A DNA stretch of 36,036 nucleotides from NCBI GenBank assembly GCA_964415045.1, contig CAYPZL010000037.1, positions 1 to 36,036 on the forward strand. The letters run 5' to 3'. The stretch comes from CAYPZL01 sp964415045 (GTDB lineage Bacteria; Planctomycetota; Phycisphaerae; Sedimentisphaerales; Anaerobacaceae). The translations under genes and the position numbers were made by a program. The notes under the pieces are model-generated. The model saw only the letters and a list, made by a program, of their open reading frames with translations. It made no database searches and had not been told where the DNA came from. This document shows, one piece after another, positions 1-8,513 of this stretch; positions within the stretch are counted from its first letter, which is position 1, and each line of letters begins with the position of its first letter.

Positions 1-71
1 GAAGATTTTTCCTCCCTAAAGTAAGCCTAATCTCCATTTTGCAAAAGTTCAGTGATAATTCGTATGACACG

Positions 72-920
72 CTACCCTTGCAGGGCCCAGGAGAGGAAGC
101 TGCATGTGACCAACTGGACGCGGCGTTTGTCGTCGAGCAGGTAGTGGGTCGGCAGGATGCCTTCGCCGGTCTGGGCGTAGCTTTCCAGGGTGAGGGTCCG
201 CCCGCCTTTGACGGGGACCTCTACCTGCCCGTCGTACACGAGCAGTTGATTGGGCTTCAGTAGCGCCGCGTCTCGCAGCAGGTCGAAGGTAAGGCGGAGG
301 CTGCGGCCGGTGTTGCGCGTCAGCAGATCCGGGACGTGCCATTGTGTCACGACGGGGCGGCTCGCTATGCGCTCGCAATGGTCGCGCTGGCTCTCGATGC
401 GGATTTTCCCGTTCTCGCAGCGGCCCTTCTCGGCCAGCTTCGAGAGCGGATCGACCTTTCCGTCGGGGTCGACCTCGTGACTTCTCAACCGCCAGCTTCG
501 GACCGAGTGCAAGGCATCGGCGTTGCAGAGGATCTCGGCCTCCATTACGTTATCGACGCCACCGATCTTCGTGCTTTGGCCGACCTCGTAGAGGATCCGA
601 TCGCTCGACTTTGTGCACGCGATATCGATCTTCCCGACCACGGAGTTGGTGTGCGTTCCCCGGCCTTTGCGGCCCCAGCTCCAGTGGACGATGTCGTAAT
701 GCAGGGGCGCCGGTCGCTCTTGCCCTTGGGTGTCACTCGGCGAAAAGGTCGGCAGGTAATCGCGTATCGGTTTGACGGCGTAGGGCTCGCCGCTCGTGTC
801 GATCCCGGAGCCGCCGTCGGCCTCTCGCGCCAGCAGCGGCAGTCTCCCGGCGGCGATCAGTGACGCAGCCATCAGGCCGCTCTGTAAAAACTCCCTTCTG
901 TCGATCTTCTGGCTTTGCAC
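72..920 (-). CDS. Tat-exported protein of unknown function, partner of the sulfatase
   Basis: A 282-residue protein. The N-terminus has a twin-arginine signal (DRREFLQSG at residues 7-15) followed by a short hydrophobic stretch (AASLIAAGRLPLLA), so Tat export to the periplasm is likely. The mature part is rich in predicted beta-strand with many charged residues; I do not recognise a family. The start is GTG at 920, with GGAGG eight bases upstream; the sulfatase stop codon ends three bases before it. The two genes are therefore almost certainly one transcript, sulfatase first. Sulfatases of planctomycetes often sit beside exported accessory or substrate-processing proteins, so a role in sulfated-polysaccharide handling is a guess from context only. 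Confidence 0.75.
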   Translation of the reverse strand: MQSQKIDRREFLQSGLMAASLIAAGRLPLLAREADGGSGIDTSGEPYAVKPIRDYLPTFSPSDTQGQERPAPLHYDIVHWSWGRKGRGTHTNSVVGKIDIACTKSSDRILYEVGQSTKIGGVDNVMEAEILCNADALHSVRSWRLRSHEVDPDGKVDPLSKLAEKGRCENGKIRIESQRDHCERIASRPVVTQWHVPDLLTRNTGRSLRLTFDLLRDAALLKPNQLLVYDGQVEVPVKGGRTLTLESYAQTGEGILPTHYLLDDKRRVQLVTCSFLSWALQG

Positions 921-923
921 GGG

Positions 924-2261
924 TCAGCCCTCCGCCTGGAGTTTCTTGTACCATTGCACGTACGGCGTATACAGATCGGCCAGACGCGGGCGTCTGGCGG
1001 CGGCTCGCCTCGGACGCGGCGCTGCCTGCGTCAGTTGCGGCGGGCCCGGATAGACTTCGATGCGCGACAGGTAATCTTGCAGGTGCTCTCGATGCCGCCG
1101 GGCAACGGTCGCATGTGCGGCGTCGCCGGCCAGATCCTTCGTCTCCAGCGGATCGTTCTGGATGTCGAACAGCCGCGTGCGGTCGGGATAGAAGATGGTC
1201 TTGAAGCGCTTGTCGCGGATGCAGATCGAGAGCCCGCCGATTGAGGTTTCGCAGACGACGTAGTCACGCCAGGGGACGCTTTTGCCCTCCAGCAGCGGGC
1301 GCCAGCTTCGCGCGACGGTCATCTTCGGCAGCGGCGGCGCGCCGGCGTAGTCGCAGATCGTCGCGGCGACGTCCACCCCGGATACCAGGTGCTCGGTGTC
1401 ACGCCGGCCCGAAGCGATGCGTCCCGGCCAGGAGACGACCGCCGGCACCCGGCTGGCCTCCTCCTCCAGGTATCCCTTGCTCACCTTCGCGTGAAAACCG
1501 AGCCCGTCGCCGTGATCGGCAGTGAAGACGAACAGCGTGTTGTCGGCGTGCGGCCCGTTGCGGACGGCGTCGTAGACTCGCCCGACCTCAGCATCGACCA
1601 TCTCGACCATGCGATAGTAGCTGTAGATGTAGTAGCGCCAGTCCCGGTGGCTCCAGTTGCGGACCTGGCGCATGCCCGTTTTGCGGTAGTCGCGGTCGAA
1701 ATTGGCCGGGAGGGGAGGCAGCCTGTTCTTGATTCTGGCGGCGAAGGCGAACTTGCCCGGGCCGCCGTCGTTGCCGGCCGGGTAGCAGCAATCGTGCGGG
1801 TTCAGAAAGCCGACCGAGAGAAAGAAGGGCTTCTCGCCCGTGCGGTTCCGCAGGTAAGCCACGGCCGACCGCGCCACGGCCGAATCGCCCAGTTCCCCGT
1901 GGCCCGAGCCGCGATGCAGAACGTCAAAGCTCTTTCTGACGTCCCGGCCGCTCACGTGCCACTTGCCCGTGTAGACCGTCTCGTACCCCTCTTTGCGCAG
2001 CCACTGACCTAAATCAGGCAGCTCGGGGCGAAGGGGATAGCTGTTGACGACGACGCCATGCTCCTTCGACATGCGCCCGGTGAACCAGCTCGCCCGGGCC
2101 GGACAGCACTGCGGCATCGCATCGTACGACTCCATGAACGAAGTGCCGTCCCGGATGATCCGGTCGATGTTCGGCGTTCGCACGTGTGGGCAGCCATAGG
2201 CGGAAATGGCCTTGTGGTGCAGTTGATCGACGTGAACGAAGACAATGTTCGGCTTTTGCAC
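924..2261 (-). CDS. Sulfatase, type I (formylglycine-dependent)
   Basis: Arylsulfatase-family hydrolase, expected to remove sulfate esters from carbohydrates. Near the N-terminus is NIVFVHVDQ, the first metal-binding strand; the usual Asp-Asp pair is Asp-Gln here. The formylglycine signature CxPxR reads C-C-P-A-R (residues 52-56 from the GTG start), followed by ASWFTGR. The C-terminal metal/sulfate site is seen as ADHGDGLGFHAKVSKG. About 445 residues, normal for the family. The frame can open at TTG 2273, but GTG 2261 has GGAGGA five bases upstream and begins VQKPNIVF, so I prefer it. No signal peptide is visible from either start, which is odd for a family usually exported. Alanine at the fourth motif position (CxPAR rather than CxPSR) is a known variant. 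Confidence 0.93.
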   Translation of the reverse strand: MQKPNIVFVHVDQLHHKAISAYGCPHVRTPNIDRIIRDGTSFMESYDAMPQCCPARASWFTGRMSKEHGVVVNSYPLRPELPDLGQWLRKEGYETVYTGKWHVSGRDVRKSFDVLHRGSGHGELGDSAVARSAVAYLRNRTGEKPFFLSVGFLNPHDCCYPAGNDGGPGKFAFAARIKNRLPPLPANFDRDYRKTGMRQVRNWSHRDWRYYIYSYYRMVEMVDAEVGRVYDAVRNGPHADNTLFVFTADHGDGLGFHAKVSKGYLEEEASRVPAVVSWPGRIASGRRDTEHLVSGVDVAATICDYAGAPPLPKMTVARSWRPLLEGKSVPWRDYVVCETSIGGLSICIRDKRFKTIFYPDRTRLFDIQNDPLETKDLAGDAAHATVARRHREHLQDYLSRIEVYPGPPQLTQAAPRPRRAAARRPRLADLYTPYVQWYKKLQAEG

Positions 2262-2605
2262 GAGTTCCTCCAATCCAGCCTCTTACCATGGACCGCAGCC
2301 GGCTGAGAATGCCCTATTCTACCGCGGCCATTGCCGGCCTCAAAGCGGTTTTTTCAGCGAGTTCTGCACGTCTGCCTGCCTGGCTCGTAGGAGACTATTG
2401 CCCGGAAGACCCGAAGAAAACGGTCTTGCCAGGACAAAATCCGCGAAAACTGGAAAATGCCCGGAACATCTGTCGCCACGAGCGCATCAGGCTCGTTAGG
2501 AAACAACCGATAAACCTAACCTTCTGCGGCGTGGGGTAACTCCAAACGCAGTGACCGACGAGGCCGGGCGCTGAAAGGCGGCCGGCCCCGGGTCTTTCAG
2601 TTTCC
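2262..2605. other. Intergenic region between sulfatase operon and membrane protein
   Basis: About 340 bases with no coding sequence I can support. It must hold the promoter of the sulfatase operon (leftward), but I see no convincing -35/-10 pair. An inverted repeat with 7-bp arms (CTGAAAG...CTTTCAG) lies at 2571-2600, just past the stop codon of the next leftward gene. Confidence 0.5.
2571..2600. repeat. Inverted repeat just downstream of the membrane-protein gene
   Basis: CTGAAAG at 2571-2577 and CTTTCAG at 2594-2600 are perfect inverted arms around a 16-base GC-rich loop, six bases past the stop of the leftward gene ending at 2606. A 3'-end hairpin is likely, but there is no T-run after it in the leftward direction, so it is not a classical intrinsic terminator. 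Confidence 0.4.
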
Positions 2606-4435
2606 CTATTTTTCTTCGTCCTTTTTGCCGCCCAGGAGGCCGCCCAGACCCTTGATGAGGTCTTCGGCCGGCTTTTTGAGCTCTTCCGGGACCTTATCGC
2701 CGATTTCTTCCTGGATCTTGCTGTCGACTTCCTTTTGGAGCCGTTCCTTGCCCGCCTTGACCAGGGCGTTCTTGAACTCCTCGGTCAGACCCTTGGTGTC
2801 GAATACGAGCCGAGGCTCGGTGACAGGGCCCACCACGCGGATCGTTGTGCCCAGCTCGTTGAGGACGTCCATCACCTCGGAGGTCTCCTTGACGCCGAGG
2901 CCCAGGACGCCGTCTCCCTGGCCGGTGGCCTTGAGATCCTTGATATTGACGCTGATGGTCAGATCGACCAGCTCTTTCGTGAGCTGGCCGGTGAAGGTGC
3001 CCGAGGCCAAGCCCGACTGAAACGCAATGCCGGCTTCCTCGCCCAGGCTGGACTGGACCTTGGCCAGATCGAAGCCCTCGAACGTGCCGGTTACCTTCGG
3101 TGTGCCCGGCTCGGAATAATCCACCGTCACCTTCAGGGCCGCCTCGGTCTCGTTCGACGCCAGTTCGAGGGTGACCGGCTCGCCGACGGCCTCGGGAGCG
3201 TCGCTGAGATTCGTCATCACCAGCTTGCTGTTGCCGAACAGCTCGGAGGGAATCTCGATCTTGTCGCCCAGGACATGCTTGGCCAGCACGCGGGGAGAAG
3301 GGGCGGTCTGCGCCCTGGCCTTAAGATATTCCAGGTACTTCTCGGGGATCTGCTCGGCCTCGACCGGGGCCTCCTCGTCCTTGCCCTCGGGGAGCCATTT
3401 GCGCAGCTTCTCAAGCTGCTCCTTGATCTTTTTGGCGTCCTTGACGTACTTCTCCAGCTTCTCGATATCTTCGACGCCGACCTGGTATTCGCAGGGGTCG
3501 AAGGGCTCCTCTTCCTTGGCCGGAGTCTCAAGGACCTTCCCCGGCGTCTCGCGGCTCTGGTTGAAGGCCACGCCGGTAAGCTCGACGTTCTCCAGCACAA
3601 GCCGGCCCAGGAGCAGGTCCAGGACGCTGGCATCGGCGGTGATCTTCTCCACGGCCACCTGGTTCTGCGTCGGCTTCTGGGCGTCGGTGACCTGGAGACC
3701 CGCGGCCGAGACGCTGGCGCCCAGGACGGAGATGTCCAGGTCTTCCAGGTCCACCTCGGCCCCGTTGGCCTTTGTGAGCGTATCGGTGGCGTAGCGCTTG
3801 ATCGTGGTGTTCTGGAGGAAATGGGAGCCCGCGAAGAACCCCACGACCAGCAACACGGCCAGGCCGACGCCGACCTTGCGGACGTACTTGGCCTTGGTGA
3901 ACATGCTCTTGACGTCCTTGGCCCGCTTGCCGATGATGAGCCGGTCCAGGATGCGCACCCAGGTCTTGGAATACCAGAGGCGGAATTTCTCGGATTTTTC
4001 GTCCAGCTTCATCATCATCTTGCGGAAGTTGATGACGCTGAAGGCCAGAAGCAACCCGGCGACGGCGCCGATGATGGGGCCTATGACGAGGGCTCCGGCC
4101 AGCGCGAACCTGCGGAAATCGGTCATCCCCACCACGGGGATCGACGACAGCGCCGCCAGCAGGCCGGAAAGATGGGCGTGGACCCAGACGCCCACGTGGT
4201 AGAGCAGCGGGGCGGCTGCCAGGCTCAGGCCTTTGCCGATACCGAAAAAGAGCAGAAAGAGCCCGATGTGGACGTTGAGCACGAGGACCACGACCAACAG
4301 GACGGTGTGCAGGCCGGAGAAACCCGGCATGAGGCCGAACCAGAACCCGGCCAGCACCGAAAGGAAGATCAGCGGCGGGGCCACGCTGCCCCTGAATACG
4401 GCCAACAGCTTTTTGATGAATCTGGGCAGAATCAT
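2606..4435 (-). CDS. TIGR03546/TIGR03545-like membrane and AsmA-like fusion protein
   Basis: A 609-residue protein whose N-terminal ~140 residues form a multi-helix membrane domain (FLSVLAGFWFGLMPG, VLLVVVLVLNVHIGLFLLF, ALVIGPIIGAVAGLLLAFSV) like the TIGR03546/DUF2062-type family. A further helix near residue 195 (VGVGLAVLLVVGFFAGS) leads into a long extracytoplasmic part with AsmA/TIGR03545-like features: 'ANGAEVDLEDLDISVLG', repeated beta-rich segments and a charged helix. In other bacteria these two families are usually separate neighbouring genes, so this looks like a fusion. AsmA-like proteins are linked to envelope lipid transport or homeostasis; the function here is inferred. The start ATG at 4435 has GGGAGG eight bases upstream. 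The C-terminus is acidic and lysine-rich. Confidence 0.8.
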   Translation of the reverse strand: MILPRFIKKLLAVFRGSVAPPLIFLSVLAGFWFGLMPGFSGLHTVLLVVVLVLNVHIGLFLLFFGIGKGLSLAAAPLLYHVGVWVHAHLSGLLAALSSIPVVGMTDFRRFALAGALVIGPIIGAVAGLLLAFSVINFRKMMMKLDEKSEKFRLWYSKTWVRILDRLIIGKRAKDVKSMFTKAKYVRKVGVGLAVLLVVGFFAGSHFLQNTTIKRYATDTLTKANGAEVDLEDLDISVLGASVSAAGLQVTDAQKPTQNQVAVEKITADASVLDLLLGRLVLENVELTGVAFNQSRETPGKVLETPAKEEEPFDPCEYQVGVEDIEKLEKYVKDAKKIKEQLEKLRKWLPEGKDEEAPVEAEQIPEKYLEYLKARAQTAPSPRVLAKHVLGDKIEIPSELFGNSKLVMTNLSDAPEAVGEPVTLELASNETEAALKVTVDYSEPGTPKVTGTFEGFDLAKVQSSLGEEAGIAFQSGLASGTFTGQLTKELVDLTISVNIKDLKATGQGDGVLGLGVKETSEVMDVLNELGTTIRVVGPVTEPRLVFDTKGLTEEFKNALVKAGKERLQKEVDSKIQEEIGDKVPEELKKPAEDLIKGLGGLLGGKKDEEK

Positions 4436-5161
4436 GGTCGTGCCTCCCTACAGGGTTCCAGTCATATCCTAATTCGTCTTCAGGAGGGGGATTATAGCGC
4501 CCGGCTGGGCCCCACGCAATCCAAATTCCCGCGGTGGTTCTGACCGGGCCAATTGGCTTTGTTTGACAGAATCAGCCCACCGGCGGCGGGGAGAATGCCC
4601 ATGGATTGCACACACTTCGTGCGACCGCCTCGCTGCCGTGGCCCGAGGCGCCTCTCACGCCGGAGGCAATCGCGACCCCGGCACTTGTACGTGCATCCCC
4701 CGAGTCGGCTCGGATGGCTTTGGCTGTCGGGGCCGTCAACCAAAAAACGAGCCGGCCCTTTGAATTACGTGTGTGTGAGAGTTTTGCCGCAGCCGGATGC
4801 TGTCCTTTTCTCAGTCCCTTGGGTGATAGCGTCAAGGGCGGAGGCCTCCGCGCCGGCGCAGAGCGGAGGACCGTTCCGGGCATGCGGAACCGTAGTCCCG
4901 GCGCGCCGGGATTGCCCCACACGCTTCTGCACGCGACGGCTTTCCGCGTGGCTTGAGAACCCACCTTACCTTGACAGGCGTCTGCCGGGGTATTTTCACA
5001 GACACTTGGATCGTTGTGTCCGGGCGGGAATGTGGGCTTGGAGGGCCGGGGACAGTTTTTTTTGAAAAAAGACTGGCTATTTTAGACCGTGTATGCCGAT
5101 AGGACCAGTGGAAACCGTTTCATCTTTTTCTCCGGCGTCGTTGCCCAAGCGACGCCTATTT
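4436..5161. other. Long non-coding stretch with perfect palindromes
   Basis: About 725 bases between two leftward genes. Open frames exist on both strands but look like GC-rich shadows: no ribosome binding site, no recognisable domain, low-complexity Arg/Ala/Pro composition. The middle part has two perfect 14-bp palindromes (GCGGAGGCCTCCGC at 4838-4851 and CCCGGCGCGCCGGG at 4897-4910) with an imperfect one between them (CCGTTCC...GGAACCG). This looks like a dispersed structured repeat, but no second copy is in the window. Near 5053-5075 there is a T-tract/A-tract inverted sequence. The upstream region of the 4435 gene must also lie here. Confidence 0.5.
4838..4910. repeat. Cluster of perfect palindromes, possible dispersed element
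   Basis: Two 14-bp perfect palindromes, 4838-4851 and 4897-4910, flank an imperfect inverted repeat within 73 bases of otherwise non-coding DNA. The strand symmetry suggests a REP/MITE-like or structured-RNA element rather than a gene. Only one copy is visible, so the assignment is tentative. Confidence 0.35.
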
Positions 5162-6721
5162 TTATGGCCCGACGGCGATGGCCCAATCGGAGGCGTAGGG
5201 GGCCTGCCAGATGTGGGCGGCGGCTGCGAGGGGGCCGATGCGGATTTCCTCATACGGTTTCTTCGTGTCCACCGCGACGGCGGGCGCGGGGGCCGCCATG
5301 TCCGAGAGGTCCATGTGGATGGAGGCGGCGTCCTGGCGGTAGAAGATGTATTTCACGTGGCCGCTGCGCAGGACGCGTGTGTTCTGGTCGCCGCTGAGCT
5401 CGTTGGCTCTCTGAAGGCCGCGGACGAAGCGTCCCTTGTCGTTGAAGAAAACAAAGTAGGTCTTGATCTGGTCTTTGTTCGGGTAGGGCAGTGCATCCCG
5501 GGTGGCGCCCTTCTTGCCGTCGGGCGGCAGGAGGTTGCCCCAGATATTGGCGACGCCGCCGGCCATGGTGGAATGCCAGAGGCCGCGGCGCGTCTCTTCG
5601 GCGGTGTAGTCCTTCGCGCGGCCCTCGTTGCGGATTCGGAAGCGGTCTTCGGAGAAGGACGGCTTAGCCGGTCGCTTCTCGATGGTCTCAACGTACTTGG
5701 CGTAGTCGGGGCGGTGCTGCTCGTAGCCCGAGTAGTCCAGCGCCTCGGAGAGCTGTTCGAGGGTGTTCTGGCTGGCCCGCGCCCCGAGCATATGACGCCA
5801 GCCGAAGTGGTCGTGCATGTAGTCGTGCCACCGGGTGAGCTGGTTGCCGTCGACCCATTCCCACAGGTCGAAGCCGTAGCCCATGGTCCAGCCGGGGATC
5901 GGGCCCAGGCGCGCGGCGATGTACCGCTGGAGACGTTGGTCCACGCGGCCGTTGATGCCGCCGTCGAGGTCGCGGGGCGTCAGGTGCCGCTGGTGATCGC
6001 CCCAGGCCCAGATGTGGACCATGCCGCCGGCGGCGTACACTTTGGCGATGAGCATTTCCAGGGCCTCGAACGTGCGTGGGTCGGGCCGGGTCATGCGGCG
6101 TTCGATCCGGCCGCTGCCCGCTTCGATGTCGAACCAGGACGCGGCGATGCTGGGGACGTGAAAGCCGTTGAAGCCGTGCTCGATGAGGAACTCGCGGATG
6201 TCCGCATCGACCATGTCGGGCCGGCCCTGGAACTGGTGCGGCATCTTGTACATCACCAGTTGCGGCACGAAGACCCGCTTCGTGCCCTGCCAGGCCCAAT
6301 GGTGTCCGTCCAGCGCCGTGACGAAGCCCCGCGCGTTGGGGTCCGGATTGGGGTGAATGATCACGGTGCCGGTCTTACCGTCCAGGTCGCGGTCGGAACT
6401 GGTTGTCTCGAACGTCCACTCGCCGACGCGGCTGCCGGCGAAACGGAACTTCCAGGTCTTGGCGCCGTCGTAAAAGGTCTCGGTGACGTGCTGCTGCCCG
6501 CTGGTGGTATGCGTGAATGTCACTGTCGCGCGAACGTCGTACGGATCGCCCCGGTAGGCCCGCTTGGTGAGAGACCATTCCAGGTAGGGCGTCCACTGGG
6601 TCCCTTCGACGGTGTCACCGTATGACGAGCCGGCGAGGGCCGGCAGGAGGATCAAAGCCAGCGCCAGGACCGCCGCATGTCTCTGTATTGCCCCGGTTGC
6701 GGGATGAACGCTGCAATTCAT
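5162..6721 (-). CDS. Secreted DUF5060-type glycoside-hydrolase-like protein
   Basis: 519 residues from ATG 6721, which has a perfect GGAGGT seven bases upstream; the longer TTG frame start at 6736 lacks one. A signal peptide is clear (AAVLALALILLPALAGSSYG). Next comes a beta-sandwich typical of DUF5060 (PYLEWSLTKRAYRGDPYDV, then ...TFYDGAKTWKFRFAGSRVGEW), then a (beta/alpha)8-like region with 'EFLIEHGFNGFHVPSIAASW' and 'GMVHIWAWGDHQ', and a short C-terminal beta domain with 'FVRGLQRANELSG'. DUF5060/DUF4038 proteins are putative carbohydrate-active enzymes in planctomycetes and Bacteroidetes. I cannot assign catalytic residues or a substrate. The gene stands alone; context (sulfatase nearby, nucleoside hydrolase upstream) fits scavenging of polymeric substrates. 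Confidence 0.85.
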   Translation of the reverse strand: MNCSVHPATGAIQRHAAVLALALILLPALAGSSYGDTVEGTQWTPYLEWSLTKRAYRGDPYDVRATVTFTHTTSGQQHVTETFYDGAKTWKFRFAGSRVGEWTFETTSSDRDLDGKTGTVIIHPNPDPNARGFVTALDGHHWAWQGTKRVFVPQLVMYKMPHQFQGRPDMVDADIREFLIEHGFNGFHVPSIAASWFDIEAGSGRIERRMTRPDPRTFEALEMLIAKVYAAGGMVHIWAWGDHQRHLTPRDLDGGINGRVDQRLQRYIAARLGPIPGWTMGYGFDLWEWVDGNQLTRWHDYMHDHFGWRHMLGARASQNTLEQLSEALDYSGYEQHRPDYAKYVETIEKRPAKPSFSEDRFRIRNEGRAKDYTAEETRRGLWHSTMAGGVANIWGNLLPPDGKKGATRDALPYPNKDQIKTYFVFFNDKGRFVRGLQRANELSGDQNTRVLRSGHVKYIFYRQDAASIHMDLSDMAAPAPAVAVDTKKPYEEIRIGPLAAAAHIWQAPYASDWAIAVGP

Positions 6722-7029
6722 GACGGTTACCTCCAAAGCATGTCGTATCTCGACCGGCCCATTCTAAGGAACCGCGTCCATCCTGTCCACAACTTTGGCA
6801 GCATTGGCGTTTCGCGGTGCCCGTGCAATCTTTCGGGCATCATTGTTTTGGACCCGGACAGCCACCCGCATGCCAGGATATTTCACAGACGTCGTTTTGC
6901 GTGTGTGACGGTCCTGCATCCCGGCTGCTTGACACGCAAGGGGCGAGACACGGATCTCCGGTCCGGACCGGGTGTCACTATGTCCCTTTGCGGAATTGCG
7001 AGGCGGTTTCGCGCGAAGGGTGTCGTTGC
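6722..7029. other. Intergenic region upstream of the DUF5060 gene
   Basis: About 308 bases between two leftward genes. I see the GGAGGT ribosome binding site of the DUF5060 gene at its left end, but no convincing promoter, terminator or small gene. Confidence 0.4.
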
Positions 7030-8046
7030 TCACCGGGCGGGGGGAGTCAACAGCAAATCTTCGATCACGCCGGCCAGTTCCTTCCGGGGCATTTTGTGCT
7101 CCAGGTAGGCATGGTTCGAAGGGACGCCGGGAATCCATTGATTGCTTCCGTCTGCCCGGCTCACACATTTCCCGTCCGAGACGGCCGAGAAATAGGGGGA
7201 GAGGCCTCGGACCGCATACAATACGGCGATGAGGTCCCAACTGGACCTTTCGGAGACCTTGTATCCCTCGAAGAAATTGCGATAGAACGCCCGAACGGGA
7301 TTGTCCTTCGGTCCCCGGGCGACCAACTGAGAGCCGGTCATCACGTCTTTGCCCAGGCCCGTGAACATGATCGGGCCGGGCCAGTCGCTGATGACCTTGT
7401 GTGCCGCCGGGCCGTCCATCCTGAAGTTGTATTCGCCCTCCTTCTTGGGCGAGTTCGGCCACCTGCCGCCCATGGAGACCAGCTCTTTGACCTTGGCCTC
7501 AACCAGCTCTCTTCCGGGCAGGGCGCTGTACCGGTCGGGCTTGCTGTCGAGCAGCTCGGCCATGTTCGTAAGCCAGCCCACGACCACGATCGTCACGCTG
7601 TGGTCGGGCTGGGCCGCGAGAATCTTGCGGTACAGGGCGATGGCGTCGGGAACTTCGTTGCTGTCGGTGACGTCGTGGGGAAACTCGCCGACACTCTGGT
7701 GATACCATTGTTCCGGGTCGGGCCCGGTCCTCGAACAGCCGATCGGCATATCCTCCCGGCCGTAATACGTATTGATGGCGTCCAGGGCAGGGGCGCACCA
7801 GCGATTTCGATTGGCGCTCATGGTCGCCAGGATCTTGGCCTCGCCCCGGTCGGCCATGATATGGAGTATCGCCAGGGCTCCGGCGTCATCCACGTCCGTG
7901 CCGATGTCGGTGTCGAAGATAATGGGAACGGCTTTCCCCGAATCCAGAGGTTCGGGGCTGCGACAGCCGGCAGGCAATACCACAGCGAATCCAACTGCGA
8001 GCACTCTTACAACCAACCACAAGTATGCAGGTCGAACGGTCATCAT
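7030..8046 (-). CDS. Inosine/uridine-preferring nucleoside hydrolase family lipoprotein
   Basis: 338 residues. The N-terminus is a lipoprotein-type signal: hydrophobic LVVRVLAVGFAVVLPAG then Cys28 in the lipobox PAGC. The nucleoside-hydrolase hallmark follows immediately: IIFDTDIGTDVDDAGAL (Asp45, Asp47, Asp51, Asp53, Asp54), which binds calcium and ribose. Later motifs are 'VTIVVVGWLTNMAELL' and 'VSMGGRWPN'; the C-terminal 'SSWDLIAVLYAVRG' carries the conserved catalytic-site Asp region. The family hydrolyses N-glycosidic bonds of ribonucleosides; a periplasmic, membrane-anchored version would scavenge nucleosides. Start ATG 8046 has AAGGAG upstream; ATG 8043 is equally possible. Length is typical of the family plus a signal. 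Confidence 0.9.
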   Translation of the reverse strand: MMTVRPAYLWLVVRVLAVGFAVVLPAGCRSPEPLDSGKAVPIIFDTDIGTDVDDAGALAILHIMADRGEAKILATMSANRNRWCAPALDAINTYYGREDMPIGCSRTGPDPEQWYHQSVGEFPHDVTDSNEVPDAIALYRKILAAQPDHSVTIVVVGWLTNMAELLDSKPDRYSALPGRELVEAKVKELVSMGGRWPNSPKKEGEYNFRMDGPAAHKVISDWPGPIMFTGLGKDVMTGSQLVARGPKDNPVRAFYRNFFEGYKVSERSSWDLIAVLYAVRGLSPYFSAVSDGKCVSRADGSNQWIPGVPSNHAYLEHKMPRKELAGVIEDLLLTPPAR

Positions 8047-8513
8047 GCGAACTCCTTATTGAACGTCTGCAAAACTCCTGTTGTTCGCCGGTGCCCAACA
8101 GGATACCATCACTTGCTCCTTTGGGCCAGGTGACTTCTTGCGATTGGCGCATCGAGCGGCTGCGAACCGACAAGGCGCCGCGGCGGCGGACTCGCCGTTG
8201 GTTCGATCCAAAGCGATAATGTGGGGGGCGTAACCTTTGTCGCGGCCGTACGTACAAAGATAGGACAGGGCGGTCTCTGCTCGTTGGCGCACCGCCCAAA
8301 GTGCGAGTCTGCGCCCGACGCCTCGGACGGCACAGGCGTGGCGCTCCATGGATTTCACTATGCGGACGCGGTTTTTCGGGGGAAAAGGCTCGTTTTCGAG
8401 GGGTTGTGGCGCAATGAATGCTGGCACTATGCGTCTGTTTCTTTAGAATGCCGGTGCGCTGTGATTTTTTGCCCGCCATGGGGGAAGGCGGGTTCGCTTG
8501 GAAAGGTTGGATT
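8047..8513. other. Divergent intergenic region
   Basis: About 467 bases separating the leftward nucleoside hydrolase from the rightward efflux operon, so both promoters should be here. A plausible rightward promoter lies at 8421-8449. ORFs on both strands here have no ribosome binding site or recognisable features. Confidence 0.5.
8421..8449 (+). promoter_or_regulatory. Candidate sigma-70-like promoter of the efflux operon
   Basis: CTGGCA (4/6 to TTGACA) at 8421-8426, a 17-base spacer, and TAGAAT at 8444-8449. It lies about 65 bases ahead of the GTG start chosen for the HlyD gene, which fits the operon's direction. Confidence 0.4.

Noticed and set aside
2735..4543. A 602-codon open frame opposite the membrane/AsmA-like gene
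   Set aside because: Shadow of a GC-rich gene: no ribosome binding site, no domain, and the opposite strand has clear protein features.
4553..5065. Possible 170-residue gene in the long gap
   Set aside because: Spans the palindrome cluster, has no ribosome binding site and an Arg/Pro-rich non-protein-like composition.
5093..6625. A 510-codon open frame opposite the DUF5060 gene
   Set aside because: Antisense shadow; the minus-strand product has signal peptide, ribosome binding site and family features.
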